This document shows positions 26,962-35,194 of a stretch of 64,000 bases of DNA, in pieces. The DNA comes from Variovorax sp. DXTD-1 (GTDB taxonomy: Bacteria > Pseudomonadota > Gammaproteobacteria > Burkholderiales > Burkholderiaceae_C), in NCBI RefSeq assembly GCF_003984625.1, contig NZ_RWKH01000002.1, positions 124,001 through 188,000 of the forward strand, in the 5' to 3' direction. The notes beneath the pieces are model-generated. The model did no database searches, had not been told where the DNA came from, and worked only from the letters and a program-made list of their open reading frames with translations. How positions within the stretch are numbered: position 1 is the first letter of the stretch; each line of letters begins with the position of its first letter. The translations under genes and the position numbers were made by a program.

Positions 26962-27846
26962 ATGGCACTGGACGACGAACGAAGCATCGATTCCGACAGT
27001 CGGCGGCAGGAGGCCGAAGAAGTCGGTTGCTACGGCCTATTCCGAGGCATTGCGAAGAACCTGCACACGCACGAAGAATGGGCTGCGGAGACGGCCTACA
27101 AGGTAGACGGGCCTTTTTACTGTCCGACCTGTTTTTCGGATGCGGTGCTCCGCAAGTGTGCACAGAAGGTAGATCATTTCGCGCACAAGGCACGGCTCAG
27201 TCCGGTCCTTGGACCAAAAGAGAAAGTGCTTCACGATGCCTGCACCTCGGAGATTTGCAGCCTGATGCAAGCTCGTTTTCCGGAGGGCAAGTGGGCAGTG
27301 GAACGTCTCATTCGAGAAAACACAGAACACAAGATCAAAGCACTCGTTCCGGACATCAGTGGCCGCGTCGGAGAAACCCGCGTTGCCATCGAGGTGCAGG
27401 TCAGCGCGTTGACCATCCCACGCATCGTTCAACGCACGACCGACTATGCGAAGCGCGGCATTGCGCTGATTTGGATCGTTCCTCTCCATGAGCCGCTTGG
27501 CGACGTGCCCTTCAGACCTCGACTGTATGAGCGGTATCTGCACAGCATGTACTTTGGACGGACCTATTACTGGTGGGCCGGTCAGGGCCTCACCGTTAAG
27601 CCCGTTCACTACGGGCCCGCCAGTCGGCACATCGAGTACCGACAGTGGTTCGATGATGGTGAAGAACAGTCCGCAGGCGGATTCGATCTAGCGTACAAGA
27701 TCATCAAGACTCCTACATACGGCCAAGACCTCGACCTGTGCCGCGACTTCTCCGCCGAAGGCCGTGGCTCATTCACTCCAGAAAACGAGCGCAAGGAAGT
27801 CCCGGCATGCCGTATCTGGCACGACGGCTTACCGCCCTGGTGGTAG
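26962..27846 (+). CDS. CoiA-like nuclease-domain protein
   Basis: The 294-residue protein has an N-terminal zinc-like pair CPTC (C54, C57) and H72/H75, then a restriction-endonuclease-fold segment with D131 and E144-V-Q146 (PDISGRVGETRVAIEVQVS). This is the layout of the competence CoiA family. CoiA helps natural transformation in Gram-positives, but CoiA-like proteins in proteobacterial mobile elements are of unknown role. Its N-terminus is 59 bases from the divergent AbiTii gene, suggesting shared control. A nuclease role is plausible but unproven. Confidence 0.72.
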   Translation: MALDDERSIDSDSRRQEAEEVGCYGLFRGIAKNLHTHEEWAAETAYKVDGPFYCPTCFSDAVLRKCAQKVDHFAHKARLSPVLGPKEKVLHDACTSEICSLMQARFPEGKWAVERLIRENTEHKIKALVPDISGRVGETRVAIEVQVSALTIPRIVQRTTDYAKRGIALIWIVPLHEPLGDVPFRPRLYERYLHSMYFGRTYYWWAGQGLTVKPVHYGPASRHIEYRQWFDDGEEQSAGGFDLAYKIIKTPTYGQDLDLCRDFSAEGRGSFTPENERKEVPACRIWHDGLPPWW

Positions 27847-27880
27847 AACAGTCCGTAAGACGCAACCAACAGCCCGCCCC

Positions 27881-27908
27881 CGCACTCGCACTCGCACTCG
27901 CACTCGCA
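27881..27908. repeat. Hexanucleotide tandem repeat (CGCACT)n
   Basis: Four full CGCACT units plus four bases of a fifth lie between the CoiA-like stop and the next start. Such a microsatellite can change length by slippage and is close enough to the next gene to affect its expression. Whether it does is unknown. Confidence 0.8.
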
Positions 27909-27997
27909 GATGGCCTAGACCGAACATGCTTGAGGCGGGTATTGCGGACGACAGACTGAAGGTCGATTCGCGGGAGGATCAGCCGTATCATGGACCG

Positions 27998-28468
27998 ATG
28001 ACCACCATCGACCAATCCCTCTCAACTCACACCTATGCTGCCTTGCAGCGCCTCGCTGCGCTCTCATCCAAACTGTGCGAGGCCGTTCAGGGGGCTGAAT
28101 CGGGGGCACACGATTTAGACGCTCAACCTTTTGTAGTGGCAAATGGCGAGATCCGTGTGCCGGGCGCATCCATCAACTTGGTTACGCGGCAACGGCCAAT
28201 TTTTTGGAGGCCAAGCAGTCCGGTGCCTTCGGCTCTGGAATGGGTCTTCTATGCGCCCGAAGAACATGAGCCTACCCGCCTGAAGCGTATTGGGCATCTT
28301 TATGTGACCCCTTTTGGTGAAGGCCAGATTGAGATCCGCATGGGAGATTCACCTGATGAATCCCGCCAGCTCACCGTGCCAGTTCACCAGGACTTTCTGC
28401 AGGACCTCAGAGCTTGGGTGATCTGCCGCCTTCACGAGATTGGTCACTTCGTACCCGGGAAGGCTTAA
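27998..28468 (+). CDS. Hypothetical protein
   Basis: A 156-residue soluble protein with no recognised motif. The middle reads like an alpha/beta fold (LEWVFYAPEEHEPTRLKRI, then LYVTPFGEGQIEIRM). The frame is open upstream to 27764, but that part is Arg/Thr-repeat rich from the CGCACT array, so the ATG at 27998 was chosen. A GGAGG lies about 20 bases upstream, farther than ideal. It is the third gene in the possible defence cluster. The function is unknown. Confidence 0.5.
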   Translation: MTTIDQSLSTHTYAALQRLAALSSKLCEAVQGAESGAHDLDAQPFVVANGEIRVPGASINLVTRQRPIFWRPSSPVPSALEWVFYAPEEHEPTRLKRIGHLYVTPFGEGQIEIRMGDSPDESRQLTVPVHQDFLQDLRAWVICRLHEIGHFVPGKA

Positions 28469-28845
28469 TCAGGCAACGCCATCCAATCGGTCGCGGCGAG
28501 CACCCAGGCAGGGGGCCGCAGTTCCGGCAGTTGGTCGGACAGTCGCTCTTGTTGAGTGAGGCAGCGTTCGTACATGTCCATGCGGCCGCAATGCTGCGCA
28601 TACCGATGAAGCGCGGAGCCAGCCCCACCAAGGCCGATGGCGAATGCGCATAGTCTGGAGGGCGATTGCCCCCAAGCTGGGTTACCACGGTTGGCGTGCA
28701 GCGGGTCCTCCCGCCCCACTCCCAGAAATGCCGCAGGTCGCCGGCATAGGGGGCCGGCGCCTGTTGTCAGCCACGGCGTGAGTGACATAGTTACTGAAAC
28801 GAGCATTGGCCTTCCAGGTTGGTCACCCTGGTTGGTCTGCATCAA
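28465..28845 (-). CDS. Uncertain hypothetical ORF
   Basis: A 126-residue minus-strand frame in the roughly 400-base gap between 28468 and 28874. Its C-terminal half (YERCLTQQERLSDQL, AWVLAATDWMALP) looks protein-like and has high third-position GC, but no ribosome site, homologous family or partner is visible. No other gene was found in the gap. Confidence 0.25.
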   Translation of the reverse strand: MMQTNQGDQPGRPMLVSVTMSLTPWLTTGAGPLCRRPAAFLGVGREDPLHANRGNPAWGQSPSRLCAFAIGLGGAGSALHRYAQHCGRMDMYERCLTQQERLSDQLPELRPPAWVLAATDWMALPD

Positions 28846-28873
28846 GGACTAGTAGGCATTTGAAGGAGAGAAC

Positions 28874-29815
28874 ATGGGTCAAGCAAACGGACGCCGCGCG
28901 AAGTTCTTTGCGGAACATCCGATGTGCATCTTCTGCGGCGGTGCCGCGCCGGCCGAAACGGAGGAGCACTGCCCTCCGAGATCTCTCTTTAAGGATCGCG
29001 CGTGGCCCGAAGGCTTCGTTTTCCCTGCTTGTGTCGCCTGCAACGCAGGTAGTTCGGACGCTGATCTCGTCGCAGCATTTCTTGCGCAATTGAGACACAA
29101 CAGTGATGTCGTGTCCTCGAGAAGCGAGGGCATCATGCGTCAGCTCCACCGACAGCATCCGGGCCTGATTGGCCGGATGTTGATCCGAAGCCCCATCGAA
29201 GCAAGGGCTCGCGCGCGCCGTCTCGGGATTGAGCCCCGCCCAGGCGAGACTCATCTCGATCTGGGGTTGGTCAAAGTCACCGCGGAGATGGAGCATGCAG
29301 TCAGCGTCCTGGCAAGCAAGCTGACCAAGGCCGTTTTCTATGTCCATACGGGTCGTATCTTTCCGGCAGTTGGTTCAATAAACCTTCACTGGTTCACGAA
29401 TGCAGAACTGCTGGACCCCGCGCATCGGCAATCGGTCGCGGCGACGGCCGGACTTGCCACTCTCAGGCCACCCGTGACCCGTGGTGGAAAGGACTTGCGG
29501 GATCAATTCGACTACAGCTATGGAGTCGATACGAAGGAAGAGCTATTACTCTTGCATGTTGGGTTCGGCGATACCTTTGGCTTTGTTTCGCTTGCAGGCT
29601 GCGTCCCAGGACAGCTTGACGAGATGAGCGAACGCATTGATGCGCGACTGCTCAAAGAAACGGGTGCGATTCCACGTTCTCCTTTCAAGCGCCTAACTGC
29701 TGACTTGGGTCAGGGTGGCACAGCCCAGAGCGCTTCATCATCGAATTCTGTGGAAGAGAGCCACGCCCATTGGGAGTTCCCGACCTCCGAAGCGCACACG
29801 CGACCGCCAATCTAG
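28874..29815 (+). CDS. HNH-type zinc protein, possible endonuclease
   Basis: A 313-residue protein. The start has AAGGAGAG at good spacing. The N-terminal 60 residues carry C18-x2-C21, then E31-H32-x-P-P, and C53-x2-C56-N57. This is the HNH zinc-finger arrangement (CxxC, EHxxPxS, CxxCN), though the second catalytic His cannot be placed with certainty. The remaining 250 residues have no recognised fold. HNH proteins of this type are common in mobile elements and defence islands. DNA cleavage is a family expectation, not seen. Confidence 0.7.
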   Translation: MGQANGRRAKFFAEHPMCIFCGGAAPAETEEHCPPRSLFKDRAWPEGFVFPACVACNAGSSDADLVAAFLAQLRHNSDVVSSRSEGIMRQLHRQHPGLIGRMLIRSPIEARARARRLGIEPRPGETHLDLGLVKVTAEMEHAVSVLASKLTKAVFYVHTGRIFPAVGSINLHWFTNAELLDPAHRQSVAATAGLATLRPPVTRGGKDLRDQFDYSYGVDTKEELLLLHVGFGDTFGFVSLAGCVPGQLDEMSERIDARLLKETGAIPRSPFKRLTADLGQGGTAQSASSSNSVEESHAHWEFPTSEAHTRPPI

Positions 29816-29976
29816 GCAGCTTTCTGCAATTCTTTTTCACGGGTGCAATGCCGGGCGCAGTCATTTATCCCGCTCGTCTCGTGCCATTCATCGCGGTACG
29901 CTTCATCCGCGTGGCGGGCGTCGGTTGGTGTTGGGCGCCAGCCATGGCAGATGTCCGTGACCTTTTCGAGGAGGGT

Positions 29977-30858
29977 CTACCGGAGACGGGTGCGTGATCG
30001 CGGCATGCTCACCACCAGCGTCAGATACCCGGTCTGGTCTTCCCCGGTGGGTCGGCTGCGAAGGCGGATGGTCAGGTGCGAGGCCCCTCCCCCCAATGCT
30101 TCGCTCAAGCTGCGCCCCAAGCCGCGCACCATGCGCACCGTGAGCTGGTACTCGGACGGTGCCCACACCACGAGGACGGCGCCCAGCGCGTCTTCCAGCC
30201 ACACGCCCCGGTGCTGGAGCTCTTCCAGAATCTCCACCATGGCGGCATCCAACTGCGTCGGCTTGTCCAGCGGCTGCGTGAAGAGTTCCAGCCGCACCTG
30301 GCCGAAGTCCAAGGTTTCGACGACATCGCTGTGGTCCCAGGCCGCTTCCATGATCGACAGGCCCGCCAGCACCGAGCGCTGCAGCCCCACATAGAACCAC
30401 TGCAGCGGTGCCAGCTCGACCGGGTCGCCCGGATCCGAGATGTCGATGCGCGCGTCGATCGAATCGCACAGGATGCCGAGGATCGAATCGCAGTCCGGCG
30501 GCGGACGTTGGTGCGCCCCAACCACCACACCGATGACGTACGCCTCCTGCGCCCAGAGGCGCCAGACCAGCAGCATCGCCGCTTCGATCTCCACCGAGGT
30601 GACGTCGAGCCCGAAGGCCAGGCACAGGATTCGGGTGTCCGCCAGCTCCATTTCGGCAACGGCCGCATCCACCGCCTCGCCAACCTCGACCTCGAGCACG
30701 CAAGGCGGCTGGTTCAGCAGATCGGCCAGCGGCGTGTGCGGCGGCGCATCGATGTGGGTGTGAAAGCGTTGGACAAAGTGCCGGCCCGAGGCGCCAATGC
30801 CGATCAAGCGGACAGCAGCGGTCGGCCCGCTGTCGGCGGGCGTGTGTAGAACATTCAT
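29977..30858 (-). CDS. Degenerate FtsZ/tubulin-like protein
   Basis: A 293-residue protein. The N-terminal strand VRLIGIGASGRHFVQRF (residues 17-32) resembles FtsZ's first nucleotide strand (VIGVGGAGGNAVN). ILCLAFGLDVTSVEIEAAMLLV, then EAYVIGVVV, occupies the place of the GTP-loop and its helix, but the GGGTGTG signature is absent. The C-terminal part (GAVLVVWA, then HLTIRLRSRP and YLTLVVSM) resembles the FtsZ C-terminal sheet. It may have lost GTPase activity, and may be a partner or regulator rather than a polymer. ATG at 30858 was chosen over an upstream open frame. The fold assignment is tentative. Confidence 0.4.
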   Translation of the reverse strand: MNVLHTPADSGPTAAVRLIGIGASGRHFVQRFHTHIDAPPHTPLADLLNQPPCVLEVEVGEAVDAAVAEMELADTRILCLAFGLDVTSVEIEAAMLLVWRLWAQEAYVIGVVVGAHQRPPPDCDSILGILCDSIDARIDISDPGDPVELAPLQWFYVGLQRSVLAGLSIMEAAWDHSDVVETLDFGQVRLELFTQPLDKPTQLDAAMVEILEELQHRGVWLEDALGAVLVVWAPSEYQLTVRMVRGLGRSLSEALGGGASHLTIRLRSRPTGEDQTGYLTLVVSMPRSRTRLR

Positions 30859-30908
30859 GGGAATTACCTGTGACGCCGCACGCATGTGAGCGGCGACGAT
30901 GAAACGAA

Positions 30909-30955
30909 GACGGAAAAGCAAAAGCGCCGCACCAGCCTCTCGGCCAGCACGGCGC
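30909..30955 (-). terminator. Terminator hairpin upstream of the FtsZ-like gene
   Basis: Read on the minus strand, a 14-pair stem (arms 30942-30955 and 30924-30937, with several G-U pairs) closes on a GAGA tetraloop and is followed by UUUUGCUUUU. It lies after the lipoprotein gene and before the next minus-strand start. The sequence GATGAAACGAAGACGG on the plus strand beside it recurs at 33374 with one mismatch. Confidence 0.65.
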
Positions 30956-31003
30956 CTTCGCAAAGGGCGTTGTCAGTAGCGCGTTGTCGCTACTGCATGA
31001 AGC

Positions 31004-32359
31004 TCAGCACGCGCTGTCCAGGCCGTCGGCCGCGAAGTTCTTGCCTTCGGTGCGCGTCAGGTCGCGCAGGCACACCGGCGTCTTGCTGCTGATCGCCTTG
31101 TCGAGCAGCGCATAGTCCATGCGCCGCATCATGCTGGCCTGCATCCAGACGACGTTGCCTTTGCCGGTGTGCAGGCACACGGCCTCCTCGCCGCAGGGCT
31201 CGTACTTGGTGATGAGCGACATGAGGCTCTCGGGACCGGAACTCGGGGCCGGAGCTGGCGCACGAGGTGCGGTTGCCGGCGCAGCGCCCGAGCCTGCTGC
31301 TGCGGCGGCCGCTGCCTCCTCCTTCTTGGTCTGCGCCACCAGGGCGCCCCAGTCCGAGTTCTCCGTGCCCGGCAGGCAGTCCACCGCCTCGCCCTTGTCG
31401 TTGCGGAAGGTCGAGTAGCCCTTGGCGGTGAACACAGCGGGGTCCTGCGTCTTCTGGACGCCCACCAGGCAGACGGGCTGGTTGACCCGGTATGCGACGT
31501 CGAGCGCATTCATGCCGCGGGCGTCGACCTTGCTGGCGTCGAGCTGGTAGTGAACGGCGTCCGTCTCGTTCACGTTGTCGCGGCCGCGGAAGCACACCAA
31601 GCCCCGTTCGTGGCAGCGGCCCGCCGCGTTGTCCGGCTGCCGCCAATCCAGGATGTAGACCACCTTGCGCCACTTGCCGCTGGCGGAGAGGCGGTCGACC
31701 TCGGCCTGCTTCTTGGCGTTTGCCTCGGTCTCCTTGGCTTGGCGCTTGGCCTGCTCCTTGGCGAAGGCATCCGCGAGGACGATGACGCGCATGTACGGCA
31801 CGGTGCCGGACACGTTGACGTTCGTCGTGACGTAGAAGTTGGACTTGCCCTCCTCCTTTTGCACCTGGTAGGTCAACGACTTGCGGATCGGGTCCGGCGA
31901 GGCTTGGGGGCCCTGGTTCCAGGCCTGGAACTGCGCCACCTCGGCCTTGGCCTTCTGCAGCGGCGTGCCCTGCGGGTTGGTCAGCGCGGCGAAGGGGTTG
32001 AGCGAGTCGAGCACGCCCACGAGGGGGCTGGTGATGGCGGCCATGTACTGGTTCATGGCCTTCACCTTGTCGGCGGAGGCCTGCACCGTGAAGGTGACCT
32101 TGCAGCTGCGGACCTTGAGCTTCTCGTCATAGGCAGTGACGGTGGGCGTCTCCAGCGCGATGGTGGCGATGTCCTTGCTCTGGACCTGCAGGTCCTTGAG
32201 GTGGTCGTCGTGCGCTTGGGCGACAAGGTCGCGGATCGAGCTGGTGACCTCTGCGTCGTTGCAGGGTGGGGCCTCCGGGCCGCAGCCCGCGAGCACCGAA
32301 GCAAGCAGCGCGCCGGTCCAGGACCAGCGGCGGAAACCTATGCGTATCGCTTTAAACAT
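31004..32359 (-). CDS. Large putative lipoprotein
   Basis: A 451-residue protein with a basic N-terminus, a hydrophobic segment and a lipobox LAGC (Cys26), so likely a lipoprotein. The start at 32359 has AAGGAG upstream; an earlier open frame to 32470 lacks a signal. There are two coiled-coil-like stretches: KAKAEVAQFQAW around residue 150 and an Ala-Lys-Glu-rich run around 240. An Ala/Pro-rich linker sits before the C-terminal domain. Several Cys residues suggest disulfides. No family is recognised. Its promoter faces the XRE gene on the other strand. Confidence 0.7.
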   Translation of the reverse strand: MFKAIRIGFRRWSWTGALLASVLAGCGPEAPPCNDAEVTSSIRDLVAQAHDDHLKDLQVQSKDIATIALETPTVTAYDEKLKVRSCKVTFTVQASADKVKAMNQYMAAITSPLVGVLDSLNPFAALTNPQGTPLQKAKAEVAQFQAWNQGPQASPDPIRKSLTYQVQKEEGKSNFYVTTNVNVSGTVPYMRVIVLADAFAKEQAKRQAKETEANAKKQAEVDRLSASGKWRKVVYILDWRQPDNAAGRCHERGLVCFRGRDNVNETDAVHYQLDASKVDARGMNALDVAYRVNQPVCLVGVQKTQDPAVFTAKGYSTFRNDKGEAVDCLPGTENSDWGALVAQTKKEEAAAAAAAGSGAAPATAPRAPAPAPSSGPESLMSLITKYEPCGEEAVCLHTGKGNVVWMQASMMRRMDYALLDKAISSKTPVCLRDLTRTEGKNFAADGLDSAC

Positions 32360-32547
32360 ATCTCTTCTCCTTACTTTCCAAGATCGGATGCTCGTGACGT
32401 GCAATCGAGCAGTTTCAATGTTGTGTTTAGGTATCTTTTTTGGACAAGCCGGCTTTCGCACACCGTCCAATCGGAGGCCTTCCAGAACTTTCTAATGATA
32501 TTCAAACACCGTGGTTTCAAACACGTCTTTTTCCAACCATCGGTTGG

Positions 32548-32883
32548 ATGCCAGCTTCGCCCTCCAAAAATTCCCCGCGCTCTACCCTTCGCTCGATATT
32601 TGCCAAGAACGTGCGCATGGCACGCATCGCTGCTGAGTTGTCTCAGGAAAAGCTTGCCTTCGAGTGCGGACTGGACCGGACTTTCATTGGAAGCCTCGAA
32701 CAAGGGATCAGGAATATCTCCGTCGACAACATCGCATTGATTGCGGAGGCGCTGAAGATCCCGGCTCACGAGTTGCTTCATCCAAAGTTGGCGGAGCAGC
32801 GCGGGTTTGACACAACGCTCATGAGAGCGCCAAGATCCCCGGTCCGCCCCTCGCCCACTTCGCGTCGGCGGAAGGCCAAGTGA
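32548..32883 (+). CDS. XRE-family transcriptional regulator
   Basis: A 111-residue protein with a helix-turn-helix of the Cro/C1 type: LSQEKLAFECGLDRTFIGSL (about residues 32-51), then GIRNISVDNIALIAEAL. The match to element-borne regulators of this type is strong. The ATG at 32548 was chosen because the upstream extension has no conserved character. It is divergent from the lipoprotein gene, whose promoter it may control. Confidence 0.8.
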   Translation: MPASPSKNSPRSTLRSIFAKNVRMARIAAELSQEKLAFECGLDRTFIGSLEQGIRNISVDNIALIAEALKIPAHELLHPKLAEQRGFDTTLMRAPRSPVRPSPTSRRRKAK

Positions 32884-32915
32884 TTCCTTGCGCTGTTTGG
32901 TTTGGCTGGCCATAG

Positions 32916-33287
32916 TCAGTACTCCTCGGGGAGCAGCAGGGTCGTAACGCTGCGATCTGCTTCGGTGATCAGCCAGATGCGGTTGTCGTGGTCATCGGCT
33001 TCCTGCGATGGCTGTACTGGTGCCGCACCCTTTTCGACCGCCGCTTGCAGCGGCAATCGGTAGACCGAGAGCACACGCAAGCCGTGCTCAAGCGCGTCTT
33101 CGTTGGTGATGACGTCTTCGGGATCGATCTCGCCCCAGTCGCCGGTGACATGCTTGGCCAGCAGCACGAACGGGTTGCTGTTGGTGGCGTGCATGAGCGC
33201 CAGGGCGCCCGGTGTTGCGACAACGCGGCCCAGCGCAAAGCGTGGTGTGCTGTCAGGCTTGAGGAAGGTGCTCAGAAAGTCTTTCAC
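32916..33287 (-). CDS. Conserved integrative-element protein, unknown function
   Basis: The start is a GTG at 33287 with GGAG 7 bases upstream, which decides it over a longer frame to 33347. The 123-residue product ends with WLITEADRSVTTLLLPEEY, a signature I recall from small proteins of Burkholderiales integrative elements. The role is unknown. It is preceded by the second hairpin module at 33376-33427 and lies next to the integrase. Confidence 0.65.
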   Translation of the reverse strand: MKDFLSTFLKPDSTPRFALGRVVATPGALALMHATNSNPFVLLAKHVTGDWGEIDPEDVITNEDALEHGLRVLSVYRLPLQAAVEKGAAPVQPSQEADDHDNRIWLITEADRSVTTLLLPEEY

Positions 33288-33590
33288 TTGAAATCTCCAA
33301 TCGGAAGGAAGCGCCCATGCGGCGGCCGCACCGGGCCCCGAGGGCAAGGTGCAGCAGTCGAAAAAGCGCGGGGGATGAAACGAAAACGGCCACCAAGGCC
33401 AGCGGCAACTGCGCTGGCTTGGCGGCCATCAGGGATTACAGGCGGCGGTGCGCCTGCACACGGGCAGGGTCTTGCCTAGCTTGCGCCGGCGATTTCTACC
33501 CGTGGGTATATTGTAGCATAAAAACAACAATTATGGTCGCTCGGCGCGCTTGTGAAGCCCGCCTACAAGCTGAAGAAGCCAAGGCACGGA
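33288..33590. other. Leader region between integrase and element gene
   Basis: About 300 bases without a gene. It contains the terminator-like hairpin (33376-33427) that follows the integrase on the minus strand and the promoter region of the gene at 32916-33287. A TACAAT read on the minus strand near 33513 could be a -10, but no good -35 was found. Confidence 0.45.
33376..33427 (-). terminator. Second terminator-like hairpin of the repeated module
   Basis: On the minus strand a stem of about 16 pairs with one bulge (arms 33412-33427 and 33388-33404) is followed by GUUUUCGUUUC. The plus-strand GATGAAACGAAAACGG at 33374-33389 matches the element at 30898-30913 at 15 of 16 positions. Both modules stand just upstream of a minus-strand gene. 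Confidence 0.55.
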
Positions 33591-34859
33591 TCACTTCGAA
33601 AACACTTCGCCTGCTTGTCCCTCGACGTACGCCGCCCAGTCTTCCATCAGCTGCCGGCGCTTCTCCACCATATCGCTGCGGGCGTAGGCGCGCACCGTCT
33701 GATCCCCCACCAAGTGCGCCAGCGCGAACTCCAGCATCTCGGCGGGGTACTGCGTGTGGTCCATGCCCCAGGTGCGGAACGTCGCTCGAAAGCCGTGCAT
33801 GGTGTACGGCAGTTCCAGGCGGCGCAGCAACTGCGTGAACACCATGTCGCTGTACGTCTTGCCGCGCGGCGAAGGAAACACCAGATCAACGGCGTCCGCA
33901 TTACTCGCAACCACGGGGCCTTCTGCGGCCCGCTCGGCCTGTAGGGCGCGCGCCGCCCGCAGCACCTCGGTGGCTCGGCTCGACAACGGCACGCGATGCT
34001 CGCGCCCGGCCTTCATACGCTCCGCCGGGATCGTCCAGTTGCTGAGCGACGCATCGAACTCCGACCAGCGCGCGCCGCGTATCTCGCCCGAGCGCGTAGC
34101 CGTCAAAACGCCGAACTCGAACGCCAACTGGACCGTGGCGGTGGCCGTGCTGGCCTGGACCTGGGCCAGCAGAGCACCGATCTGCGGGTGCGGGCAGGAC
34201 GGGTGATGCTCAACCTTGCGGGCCTTCTCGTTGGCGCCCAGTGCGATCCTGACCTGCTCCCAGAACTCGCCATCCACTCCGCGGCAGTAATCCTTGGCCG
34301 CACCAAAATTCATCACCTTTCGAATTCGCTGCAAGACACGGTCTGCCGTTTCCGCTTTTTCCCTCCAAATCGGCTTCAGCGCCTTGAGAATTTCCAGCTT
34401 ACCGATTTCTCGAACTGGAAGCTGACCGAAATGCGGGAAAGCGTAGGTTTTCAGCGTATTGATCCACTGGTCCTTGTGCTTGGCGTTTTTCCAATCTTCG
34501 GCATGCTCGCTGTGGTATTCCACGGCGCAGTCCTTGAAGGTCACGCTAGCCTGTTCCAATTGGATGGCTGCAGCTTTCAATTCGATTTTCTTTTGTTCGC
34601 GATGCTGAATAGGATCAATGCCCTCGGCGATCTGAATTCGATGTTCCTGAGCGCGTTCACGGGCGCGCGCTAGGCTGACGTCAGCCAGGGAGCCGAGCCC
34701 CATGTCGCGGGTGCTGCCAAGGAAGGTGTAGCGCAAGATCCAGGCTTGGCTGCCCCCTGGGGCCACCCGCAGGTACAGGCCCCGGCCGTCGAGGTGGTAG
34801 CCGGGTTTTTTAGCTTTGGTTCGGATGCTGGTGATGGTTAAAAGATGGTGTCGCGTCAT
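33591..34859 (-). CDS. Tyrosine-type integrase, P4-like (DUF4102 arm-binding domain)
   Basis: The 422-residue integrase has an N-terminal DUF4102-like arm-binding domain (about residues 1-90, GRGLYLRVAPGGSQAWILRY) and a core-binding region. The catalytic domain has R256 (TATRSGEIRGARW), H355-x-x-R358, H382 and the nucleophile Y392. All five expected residues are present, so it is probably active. It should catalyse integration and excision of this element with strand exchange at a chromosomal site. It is transcribed inward from the right edge, usual for P4-type elements. Five TTGGGCG-like repeats upstream may be its arm-type sites. Confidence 0.92.
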   Translation of the reverse strand: MTRHHLLTITSIRTKAKKPGYHLDGRGLYLRVAPGGSQAWILRYTFLGSTRDMGLGSLADVSLARARERAQEHRIQIAEGIDPIQHREQKKIELKAAAIQLEQASVTFKDCAVEYHSEHAEDWKNAKHKDQWINTLKTYAFPHFGQLPVREIGKLEILKALKPIWREKAETADRVLQRIRKVMNFGAAKDYCRGVDGEFWEQVRIALGANEKARKVEHHPSCPHPQIGALLAQVQASTATATVQLAFEFGVLTATRSGEIRGARWSEFDASLSNWTIPAERMKAGREHRVPLSSRATEVLRAARALQAERAAEGPVVASNADAVDLVFPSPRGKTYSDMVFTQLLRRLELPYTMHGFRATFRTWGMDHTQYPAEMLEFALAHLVGDQTVRAYARSDMVEKRRQLMEDWAAYVEGQAGEVFSK

Positions 34860-34863
34860 GTTT

Positions 34864-35074
34864 TTGGGCGTAGCTGTGCCTTGTTGGGCGCCGGCTTTTT
34901 ACGGTGCAATTGGGTAGAGCAATTTTACCAAAAACAGCCCTCAAAATCTGCCTATGCTTTTGCCCATTCTTTGAGCTGGCTGCCAATAACCGGGTTAACC
35001 TTTGTTGGGCGTCGAGTTTTTTGCAAGTGCTTGCGGCCAAAGGTTTTTTGCACCTTGTTAGTTGCTATTGGGCG
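34864..35074 (+). repeat. Direct TTGGGCG repeats, possible integrase arm sites
   Basis: Four exact TTGGGCG copies (34864-34870, 34884-34890, 35005-35011, 35068-35074) and one near copy TTGGGTA (34910-34916), all in the same orientation. They lie just upstream of the integrase start. A second 10-base direct repeat, GTTTTTTGCA, is at 35016-35025 and 35043-35052. Integrases of this family bind such short direct repeats flanking the core site. Binding here is inferred. Confidence 0.5.
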
Positions 35075-35090
35075 GCATTGTTTATATAAT
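35062..35090 (+). promoter_or_regulatory. Sigma70-type promoter
   Basis: TTGCTA (35062-35067), 17-base spacer, TATAAT (35085-35090). It is one of the best matches in the window. No ORF starts within a normal distance; a terminator follows about 70 bases after the predicted start, so the transcript is short. Confidence 0.6.
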
Positions 35091-35096
35091 ATGGCG

Positions 35097-35194
35097 GCCG
35101 CCTGCTCCGCCAGAGATTGATTGTTCGTAACCGTTCACGAACGTGCAGAGAAAGAAGAAAGCCCGAGTTGCCCCAAGGCACCTCGGGCTTTTTT
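35097..35194 (+). ncRNA. Candidate small RNA, about 98 nt
   Basis: The boundaries are a predicted start about 7 bases after the TATAAT -10 and the terminator at 35158-35194. Between them is a GTTCGT/ACGAAC hairpin (35123-35142) and no ORF. It is not a tRNA: no T-arm or CCA end is present. It sits outside the integrase, at the likely right edge of the element, and could be a chromosomal sRNA gene used as the integration target or an element RNA. Its existence is predicted from promoter plus terminator only. Confidence 0.45.
35158..35194 (+). terminator. Rho-independent terminator of the candidate sRNA
   Basis: AAAGCCCGAG and CTCGGGCTTT form a 10-base stem, extended inside by TGCC/GGCA around a CCAA loop with one mismatch, then a T-run. 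This is a strong terminator on the plus strand. Confidence 0.85.

Noticed and set aside
26903..27193. N-terminal extension of the AbiTii gene
   Set aside because: Cys/Arg/Pro-rich, not protein-like, and overlaps the divergent CoiA-like gene.
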